Positions 29,001 through 64,000 of a DNA stretch of 64,000 nucleotides are shown one piece after another. Numbering within the stretch: the first letter of the stretch is position 1; each line of letters starts with the position of its first letter. The notes beneath the pieces were generated by a model. It saw nothing but the letters and a program-made list of their open reading frames with translations, did not search any database and was not told the DNA's origin. The DNA comes from Dysidea avara (lineage: Eukaryota > Porifera > Demospongiae > Dictyoceratida > Dysideidae): positions 7,718,143-7,782,142 of the forward strand of contig NC_089274.1 in NCBI RefSeq assembly GCF_963678975.1, written 5' to 3'. The translations under genes and the position numbers were made by a program.

Positions 29001-29267
29001 AGTCAACCAAAGAAGAGATTCACGGCATTAGAAGGATCTAATGTTGCATTTGTCATATTATTTGAAGAAAAATTGAATAGTGTTGTATCACTAGATGATT
29101 GTCACAAATGGATTTTCGCTGAGAGCATGGAGATCTATCTCAATGGTTGTAAAGAAAAAATATCTGGTTGTAACTTGATGTCAGCTATGTTGTTCAGCTT
29201 CTTGTCAACTACAACTCCCGCTCATCTTTGGAACGCTATCCAGTTTGTCAGGCGTTATAACACTTAA
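26054..29267 (+). CDS. Ankyrin-repeat protein fused to a PINK1-like kinase
   Basis: Three exons (26054-26627, 27067-27743, 28203-29267), phases matching, 771 residues from MSRSDPSKKR. Residues 64-185 hold about three ankyrin repeats (TPLYEAAKLNRPEICELLL, FPLHCACNEGHNKVVEVF, GDTPLHIAALRGHFSCVK). A Ser/Thr-rich linker follows. The kinase part resembles PINK1: VTVVVK ending exon 2 (likely the beta-3 Lys, about 417), then LPPHPNCMPLVHYY, TTTFLVMPACKQTLLSFV, HRDVKADN (Asp near 552), GDFGHA (Asp near 570), GNAHAWSPEL and FDKSDVYAIGRMIYHLF. The C-terminal extension (VSLDDCHKWIFAESMEIYLN) sits where PINK1 has its helical tail. No N-terminal mitochondrial presequence or membrane helix is seen, so mitochondrial import as in PINK1 is doubtful. 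The catalytic Lys, HRD and DFG are intact, so activity is likely. The substrate is unknown. Confidence 0.88.
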
Positions 29268-29628
29268 AACACGTTTGCTGTGCATGCAAATCATTTCAAC
29301 TTTTTTATGAGTTTTTTTTTTATAAATCATAGTAGAATTATGTACATTATTAGATACACACAAGTACACACATACAGTATATATGTATTGTAAATTATAA
29401 TAGTTTTAAGGTTAATATTGTTGCTGTACAATAATAATAAGTACTGGTGATCTATGTACGTATTAAGAAGTAGATGTACAAGGATTATAGACTTGACAAA
29501 AAAAGAAAACAGAACACGTTTACAATAACAAAACTACAATGTCTAAGGATTTGAAAAAAAATACACAGCCCTGAAACCTGTACTACATACAACACATGAG
29601 TGATACTCTGCACTAGATACTCTTCATT
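29268..29628. other. Convergent intergenic region
   Basis: 361 bp between the stop of the ankyrin kinase (+) and the stop of RECK (-). AT-rich 3' UTR-type sequence with A and T runs; no gene seen. Confidence 0.6.
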
Positions 29629-48822
<19,194 letters not shown>

Positions 48823-49068
48823 CAACTCAAGGTCACAGGGGTACTATGTTTCCAATGTATAAACGCTTCGTCGATTCACAAATAATGTGCTAGCGAAGAC
48901 AAAGTTTCCTTCGTATATCGTAATAGATCACGTAATCTTCCCACTAATTCTATTAATGTCTAGCCTCCTTTGAAACCATGTGCGTGTATGCGCATGCGCT
49001 TCACGTAAATGCTTATTACTATGGTAACTACAGTACAATACAGTGAGTACTATTTAGAATAATAATAA
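48823..49068. promoter_or_regulatory. Bidirectional promoter of RECK and MORN1
   Basis: 246 bp separate the RECK start codon (-) from the MORN1 start codon (+). It contains a perfect NRF-1 type palindrome TGCGCATGCGC at 48989-48999. NRF-1 sites are common in CpG-type bidirectional promoters of animals. No TATA box was obvious. Use of the site is inferred. Confidence 0.65.
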
Positions 49069-57071
<8,003 letters not shown>

Positions 57072-57359
57072 ACACACAACTCACACCATCATTATCCCGA
57101 TCTCATAAAATTTAAGAATTCATAGTTAATTCAAGTGTAAAATCCACTAGTGTGATGGTTACTGTAAGTATTGATTGAGGTAGTGTATGTATGAGTGTGG
57201 AGACAATTTGATGCCTAATGTAGTTGGCTGGATCACACTTCTGGGCCTCTGTGGAATAGATAAGGATACATCTCCTGCTGTAAATACTGTGACAAATATA
57301 CACAGTACAACACAACAACGGAACACACACGCACACAAAGGGCTAAACACCATTGGAAA

Positions 57360-60237
57360 TCAAAAAGGATACTCGCTGCCTGGTACTAACATTGCTATAT
57401 TGTTGCCATTCAAGAGGATCTGATCAAGCTTGGTCACTCTTCGTCCCTCAGAAGTGTTCTCACTACACAGCACATGGTGACCACAGCATAATGACACACT
57501 TATATACTCACAATTCAGTAACATCTTCCAGTACCATGTCTTGGGATAGTGAAGGAAACATTTGCCAGAGAAAAAATTAAAATTAAAACGAAAACTTGTA
57601 TAGTTATCATGAAAGAATTTTACAAGTGATTTCACTCTCAATAGCTACATTAGCCATTGCCATGGTAACACCTTTAGTAAGTAAGGGACCATCCATAATT
57701 TTCAGTCTTTATGCAAGCGTACAAAGAGTACTCTTTTTTCTAACCCCCTCCCTCCTTCACAAAGCATACTGCATAAATGTTGATACTATGTATAGGTATA
57801 TACACAATGATTATTCATCATTTTATAAGCGTACGTGTGATTTAACCCCCTCCCCCCTAGCGTACTCTTGCGTAAAGACTGAAAATAATGGATGACCCCT
57901 AAGAAAGATGGTCATTACAACTCAAATATTTCTCAGAGCAAAGGGCAATGAATGTTATCAAAAGATTAAATGCCTGGAGTACTAAGCATAAACAACTAAA
58001 ATGACCACCACCAAGTACATTAAATGGTAACACTGATAATGTCCTGTAGGTGCATACAAACACAGCCAATTGCGGCTTATTTCCCATACTCACAATAAGA
58101 TAGCTGTTTGTGTACACTGTATATAAGATGAGTGTCGGTGGTGTTAACATAGGAGCTGTGACACAACCTAAGACTAAACCTTATTGTGTGGCTTATCGAT
58201 CCGGATAACGATGGTAAACAAAAGCCTTTATTTAGTTCATTGTACTGTGAGCATGCAGTGTCTTAGCTGTTTAGACTAGCAGCAAAAATTTGTACAGTTT
58301 GTGTAACATACAAATTGAAGAGACAAAGTAATAGGTGATTAGGTGGTGTGATGATTTTAATAAAGTGAACTGAAAACTAGTGCATAAACGGGCAGCAAAT
58401 CAACTCATAATTTTTACAAACTGAACTAGCTATGGATACATGTAGAGGATTTCATAGCACACAATACAAGTAGTAGTATACTACTAGCATGTGGGTAACA
58501 TTGAAAACCTTCATCAGTAGAACATGCTACTAGGGCACACATACTTGATGACTGCCACTAGCCAGTTGTAAAAAGGATGTCACAGTTTAAAGGATGTCAC
58601 AGTTTTTATTCTTCCATTGTTTTTTGTTTTGGTATCATTTTTTGGTATAATACAAGAAAGAGCCTATGGGCTGCCTATCACTTTGAATTGTTAAGATTTT
58701 ATGGGAAACTACTGTATTTCCTTCCCAGGATTTTAACTTGGCCTGTAAACGAATAGGGCCTTTATTTGAGACAGGGAATTTATTTTGGATTGGTCAGACC
58801 AATGCCTGGCGCTTAATCAAATTTGGGTGGTGGGATTACTGTAATGGTAAGCATAGAAAACAAGTGATACAGTATGTAAACAAGTGTAAGGCAAGGCTTA
58901 AAATGATTGGAAAATAGTTACATCAAACATATATGCATAGATTCTCTACCCACTCTGGATAGAGAATCTATGATATCTGCATGCACTAGGACTCATCTGG
59001 ACTATTCACGTGATTACTCGTAGTACCTTCAACCCTCAGAAGGCTCTAAATTAACTAAAGTACGGTATGAAGAAGCAGCAGCAACAAGGGAAACAATTAA
59101 ACCCACTAACAGTAGAGTCAAGTTATAGCCCAGGCCTCTATTTGAGACCAGGTGTTTATTTTCCAAAGGTGCTGGAACCCCCCTGCTTATAATCGAGACA
59201 GGTGTTTAATCAGATGAGGCTTTTATACGAGGAAATACAGTTATTTTATACTCCAAGATAATCAGTTATCATTTCAACTTGATTCACCGAATGTTTAAAT
59301 AGTATATGACTGTTATATTAGGGTATCTTGATCACTAGGACCTGGATAATTTTTCTTTTAGGGCACATTTTCAATATTTAAAAGTAAAGGGATAGCACCC
59401 TCTACTATCTACGGAACCAATTCTCATGATTCTAGTAGTCCAAAGTTAGGGTTTGGGTGCAGCTTTATCTTCTTTAATATAGACCATTTTTCATATAGTC
59501 AAAAATTCAGGGAGCTGGCAGCTAGCACAGTGGGTAGGACTGAGCTTGACAAGCTCAAAAATTTTCATGCTTCAAGTTAAAGTCAAAAGTGTGCCCAAAA
59601 AATATGCTAGGACCTGTTACGTATTCATGTTCTACTCCTAATCAATTAAATTTGTCCAACCACAGCTAAAACTATCTTGAAAATTTTCAAGCAAAATCAC
59701 ACTACACTACTTCAAATAAACTGCGTTGTTGTAACAACCAGAGTAGCTAGAAACTTCGTTCAACTTATATTTATCTACATACCCACTGCTAGAACTAACC
59801 ATTATCTCTATTTCCCAAAAACTATCAAGGCCACTACACTAGACTGTTTTATCCCACCTGAGCTGGCTTTCTAGAAAAAGAATTTTCACTTTACACCAAA
59901 GTTGAAATTCACAAATTACCCCATCATGAAGTTACCAGCCATGCCCATGCCTCCTCTATTGTGTCACTTTCCATTAACCTAACATACTAGCTTACAGGGC
60001 CATTAGAATAAATTAACACTATCTTACAAAGTTAAGGATACTAACAAAGTCATCAAACCCCAGTAAGGTACCCACTATCTCTTTATCCGACTTCATGATG
60101 ATATGGATGCGAGATCCTATACACTTGTCCACCAATTCTGCGCGGGAACAATACACGAGATGGCGCGTGTACAACACCACACGATAGTTCAACTCACCCA
60201 ATGGTAATATAGAGGAGGGATTTGCCGCCACTGACAT
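57360..60237 (-). CDS. LSM5: U6 snRNA-associated Sm-like protein LSm5
   Basis: Subunit of the LSm1-7 (cytoplasmic mRNA decay) and LSm2-8 (nuclear, U6 snRNA binding) rings. Exons 60198-60237, 60042-60137, 57512-57539 and 57360-57462 join in phase to 88 residues; human LSM5 has 91. After [13 protein letters not shown] comes the Sm1 motif region [31 protein letters not shown], then [30 protein letters not shown] and VPG (Sm2). The 28-bp third exon and the GTATCC donor of the second were chosen because they alone restore the conserved FDDFVNMVLEDV. The first intron is 60 bp, while the second is about 2.5 kb and holds two MITEs. It is convergent with MORN1 (288 bp) and ends up 164 bp from the stop of EEF1B, which is upstream on the same strand. 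Confidence 0.96.
57685..57899. mobile_element. PIF/Harbinger-like MITE
   Basis: 215-bp element with ends GGGACCATCCATAATTTTCA and (inverted) GGGGTCATCCATTATTTTCA, flanked on both sides by TAA. Internal blocks with AACCCCCTCCC occur twice. Non-coding, in the large LSM5 intron. Confidence 0.7.
58711..59241. mobile_element. MITE with CTGTATTTCCT ends
   Basis: Left end ACTGTATTTCCTTCC and right end GAGGAAATACAGT are inverted repeats. Inner blocks recur near both ends (TTTATTTGAGACAGG and CTATTTGAGACCAGG). A perfect 13-bp hairpin (CATAGATTCTCTA / TAGAGAATCTATG, 58936-58970) lies inside. Non-coding, in the LSM5 intron. Confidence 0.6.
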
Positions 60238-60401
60238 CTCGAGAAGCTCCCGCAAACGATTCCACAGTTCTACTACAATTAGCGCGCACCCTATTGAAAA
60301 TATATTCCCACAATCGATTGTATATAAAATATTATTGTGCTAATGAGAAATGAGTGTATTTATTATCAATTCCTAACGATCCAATTGTTAACAGTCCAGT
60401 C

Positions 60402-63048
60402 CTAGATCTTGTTAAAGGCAGCAATATCCACTGATTGTATCAGGTCCTCAAACTTTGTGATCTCCTCCTCCAAAAAGTCCGTACCAACCTGCAAGGAATG
60501 AACATTGTCAAAATTAACATGGCGTATAGATGCGAATAGAAGAGTTATGCATGTATGTACACACATGCACACATACTCACAAAACACACACATCCTCATA
60601 TGTAGCACATGCGCTGCACGCGTACATGCCACACACACAATACACAAATCAACAATTCCAACGTTCTCACCTTATCATCTTCTACCACACATGTTATCTG
60701 CAACTTCATGATACCATATCCAACGGGGGCCAGCTTAGCTACAACAACAACAATAAGGAAAGCAGCAGTGTATGTACTCACAACATACATGCTCCCCATA
60801 CCAGACCATCTGTTTGTACACTACGAACCAGTTTCTCTACTTCCTTCATATCTGCAATGGAGAAGACATGTACAATGATAGTAAATATCAGAGGACTAAG
60901 TGCATAATGAATCTATGAGGCATTCCATACAGTTGGTGCTTATTGCACTAACATAACTATACGGACAAATACTAATGTCAATCAAATACTATGACAAGAT
61001 GTTGAACAATGCCATACAAGTAAAGAAACTCAGAAGATCAATACTGTTACAATATCAATACAGTCAAAACAACAAACCACTGATGGCTAGGCAGTGATAG
61101 CATTGTTAACACCAAGGATTTTAAGCTTAATAGCTGGGTAAATTCACTGGTTGAGCATTAAAATGGAGCTTACAACAAAAATAGATGCTTACACAAACAG
61201 TAAGGAGAACACTCAAACACTTGTCCAAGTCATACAGTATATACCCTTTTCAGGTAAGCTGCTGCCACAGCAACATCCGCCATTTTGGAGTACAACCCAT
61301 TGTGAAATCCTGGTAGTGTGGGGGAAAGCATATGTTTAACCATAGATAATAGAGTACATAAAAGGGATAGGAAATGCAATAACGTGACATCACAAAATAC
61401 GTACATTTCTATTGGAATTCCGTGTATTATGTCACGAACATACTCGTTACGCTTGCTGCGCTTGTATCAAAGAGAAACAAATTGTTGTAACGACAGAACT
61501 TTGTAACCAACGACTATGAAACTTCGCTACAGTGAACTCAAGTAAGTAATCGAGGGAACTAGGATGGTACCAACCCTCAAGGAAGTTATATGCAAAATTA
61601 AAGGAGATTGAAAGTGAAAAAAAAAAACGGCCCAAAAATTACTTTAAACCACTTAGCTTTCTTCGTAAATATATTCTATCCTTTTAACTGTGATAAACCT
61701 ATTCCTTACCATTTAACAGAGGGAACCAGAGGAAATATCAGAGCAAAACAGGAACTGTTGCTTGAAGAAACGACCAAGTATCTTCCATTTTTTGCCAAAA
61801 GTTTAAACCATCTTGCAGTACAACGCAACAGTAAAAGACTGTGTTGGTGACACGCCTAGCTTACCACAAGATTCGAAAGTGGAACCGGCTATACAAGAAG
61901 CGGTATGGACGAGGCATGAAGGTACTATGAGCAAAAGTATGACGGCATGTAACAATCACGGTTAATGCGATACGCTTTGTTACAAAATCTACGGTTTGAA
62001 TTCTCTCGCCAAAATGTCTCACAAAGGCCTAAATACTCACTGTAGTCTGTTGGATTACTATTTACGCTGCTTAGAACACTAATTCCCATGCTTGAACACA
62101 AAACTGGCTTGTCCTTTCAAGTCACGCATAATGGAAATCAAACCGGAAATCGCTTGCATTTCCTATCCCTTTTACTCTATTACCTATGGTTTAACCAGGT
62201 CAACCTTTGCTGTGGAGCTCTACTTCCTGGGTATTGTTTTACTCTTATAGAAAGCAATGCTACCAGGGTTGCACTCCAAGATGGCGGATGTTGCTATGGC
62301 AGCAGCTCACCTGAAAAGGGTCTATAGTGACCCCCTAATTACCCACCTGTTTCATCATCCCATGGTTTCACATCCAGTACAATATTGGATTTTGCTATAA
62401 CAGTCTTCTCTGTTGAAACATGTACAAGAATACTCCCTCAAAATTGTAACGCAACTCGTACATACTTCCAGCTTTCTTCTCGGCATAAGCTGCCAAGCGC
62501 TCCTCCTTCAGTCTCTCAGCCTCAGCACTCTGTGGAACAAACATAATGAACTGGTTACTAACAGAAGTCCAGTTACAATATAACATGATCTAACAGTCAT
62601 GGCCAACACACCTCTTCTTCATCCTCAGATCCAAACAGGTCAAAGTCATCCTCATCATCGCCGGAATCTTTAGCAGGTGCAGCACCTCCAACACTAGTAG
62701 ATGATGACCCATACTCGTCTAGTGGCTTCTGTACTCCGGGGAAACTGTGACAAGAGAGAGGATACTCAATCATTTTGATATTTAAGTCATACCAAAGTCG
62801 CTCATCAGACGAATAAGAGTTGATATGATTATACCATCGTCTGGCGTGAATGTACTTCTCTGCTGGAGCGCCTGACAGTGCGTTAAATACCGCTGTGTCC
62901 GCCTGGGATGGTACGTAACTAGACAGACACGTTTCAGTAGCAACAGAGTGACTATACGATTAGCTTACCCCTCTATGTAACTCTTGTCCTCAAGGAATCC
63001 ATTGAGAACGGCTACTCCATCATCTGACTTCAGGTCACCGAAACCCAT
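60402..63048 (-). CDS. EEF1B2: Elongation factor 1-beta (eEF1B, guanine exchange factor)
   Basis: Exchanges GDP for GTP on eEF1A during translation elongation. Eight exons (62969-63048, 62793-62918, 62612-62744, 62466-62529, 62347-62409, 60789-60851, 60671-60738, 60402-60488) join in phase to 227 residues; human has 225. In order: GST-C-like N-terminal part ([40 protein letters not shown]), acidic linker with [12 protein letters not shown] (CK2-type site), [36 protein letters not shown], and the exchange domain ([45 protein letters not shown] at the end). It is a close match to the family over its whole length. The fifth intron (1.5 kb) carries a 1.1-kb inverted-repeat element. Confidence 0.97.
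61244..62320. mobile_element. 1.1-kb non-autonomous DNA transposon, long TIRs
   Basis: Both ends begin CCCTTTTCAGGT(A/G)AGCTGC and stay similar inward for about 130 bp, including CAGCAACATCCGCCAT and a block around GGGATAGGAAATGC. The interior has an 80-residue frame without a known domain. It lies in EEF1B intron 5 in a region with no exon. Confidence 0.8.
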
Positions 63049-63130
63049 CGCGCCACGTGCAACTTTCTTCACTACGTTATCACGTGATGCTGCTAATTTT
63101 GCACGCGTGATCCAACCAGCAAATGATCTC
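63049..63130 (-). promoter_or_regulatory. EEF1B upstream region with two E-boxes
   Basis: Two CACGTG palindromes (63054-63059 and 63081-63086) lie within 40 bp upstream of the EEF1B start codon. CACGTG is the MYC/MAX-type E-box, often near translation genes in animals. Whether they lie in the promoter or the 5' UTR cannot be told. Confidence 0.45.
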
Positions 63131-63431
63131 TAGCTATATATCAAGATCCGGGTAGCCTATCTATAAACAAGAGGCTCTTATTCGTCTCAGGAATATTCAT
63201 GCAGAAAGGTGTGTGATGTGAAGTGATGCATCCACAAAAATAGGGCCTGTTTCTAAATGTTCACACATTTGATTATAAAACTTTCACACTTCATAATTTG
63301 TGGGGCAGGAGAATGGGAGCATCGGTACGTTTGGTTTATACAAGCATTTAGCATCAAAGTAATTCAGCAATTTAGTTGTAGCTAATTATGCACCTATCAA
63401 TGTCTGACACTCCCCTGCTCCCCACCTAACG

Positions 63432-63896
63432 CCAGGGTTAGTCTCGCGTGGCCAGACCGCTTTTTTCCGTATATTGGCTGGGGAAAAAGGGTCTGGTGCA
63501 ACTCCAATAACTGTTTACTTCTGAGCCGTCCCCAGACACTGGGGACGCTAATTGAATAACATTGGCCGCAAAGGAGGCGCCGATGACGTCAGTAAGTAAA
63601 CTCGAGATCTGTTTATCCTTTAAACGAATCCTAATTTGCTCCGATGTCTCTTTTATAGCGTCTTGAAAGTTCATCCTCATCGTGTAACAAGACTCACAAC
63701 CGGAGCAGGAGTGTAGGAATACTTCATAGTTTACTGACGTCATGGCACCTCCTTTGTGACCAATGTTATTCAATTAGCGTCCCCGGAATCTGGGGACGGC
63801 TCAGAAGTAAACAGCTATTGGAGTTGCACCAGACCCTTTTTTCCCCACCTAATACACGGAAAAAAGCGGTCTGGCCACGCGAGACTATCCCAGGGT
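63432..63896. mobile_element. Foldback MITE, ~180-bp arms
   Basis: Both arms carry AGTCTCGCGTGGCCAGACCG then CTTTTTTCCGT as inverted copies, continuing through CTGAGCCGTCCCCAGA and a region with a full CRE palindrome (TGACGTCA) in each arm. About 465 bp. The short frames inside are not recognisable proteins. It lies about 390 bp upstream of EEF1B. Confidence 0.85.
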
Positions 63897-64000
63897 AGGG
63901 GCATTTGCAACACAAATAGCCATACTTGGCCAGTATTGTTAGTGATTCCTGGGATAAATAATACGAATTAGTAGGGGATTTGTAACTTGGAAGTTGTTCC

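Noticed and set aside
61608-61850. 80-codon open frame
   Set aside because: Interior of the 61244-62320 element; no recognisable transposase or host domain.

Overview
The window is AT-rich eukaryotic (metazoan) DNA. Genes are split into many short exons, with GT-AG introns from about 50 bp to several kb, and the introns are full of small transposons and (CA)n microsatellites. Gene content (USP40, two TSSK-type kinases, an ankyrin/PINK1-like kinase, RECK, MORN1, LSM5, EEF1B) together with the compact spacing points to an early-branching animal. A demosponge is my best guess; this is an inference from genome style, not a proof. No CRISPR array, prokaryotic operon, rRNA or free-standing tRNA gene was seen.

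Layout. 1-770: decayed LINE (endonuclease and reverse-transcriptase fragments). 4876-21412 (-): USP40-like deubiquitinase, 19 exons traced; its C-terminal part was not found. 21504-22559 (-) and 22907-25833 (+): two testis-specific serine kinase (TSSK) type genes, head to head around a 347-bp promoter that carries a full CRE palindrome; one is intronless, the other has five exons. 26054-29267 (+): ankyrin repeats fused to a PINK1-like kinase domain. 29629-48822 (-): RECK, 25 exons, complete from signal peptide to GPI-type tail. 49069-57071 (+): MORN1, head to head with RECK across 246 bp containing a perfect NRF-1 palindrome. 57360-60237 (-): LSM5. 60402-63048 (-): EEF1B (eEF1-beta). 63432-63896: foldback element.

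All protein genes were rebuilt by hand from exon reading frames, splice dinucleotides and phase continuity, and named from remembered vertebrate family sequences; no search was run. Most exon joins keep phase exactly. The genes do not form one pathway: they cover ubiquitin removal, germ-cell or cilium-type kinases and MORN protein, a mitochondrial-kinase relative, a GPI-anchored regulator of metalloproteases and Wnt signalling, mRNA decay/splicing, and translation elongation.

Between and inside the genes there are at least a dozen inverted-repeat (MITE/foldback) elements, a tRNA-derived SINE family repeatedly associated with (CA)n tracts, and several short-unit tandem arrays. The points most worth a second look are the ankyrin-PINK1-like fusion, RECK with only three cysteine-knot units, the two divergent promoters with strong palindromic factor sites, a possible alternative USP40 start that skips the catalytic cysteine, and the long near-perfect hairpins inside MORN1 introns.
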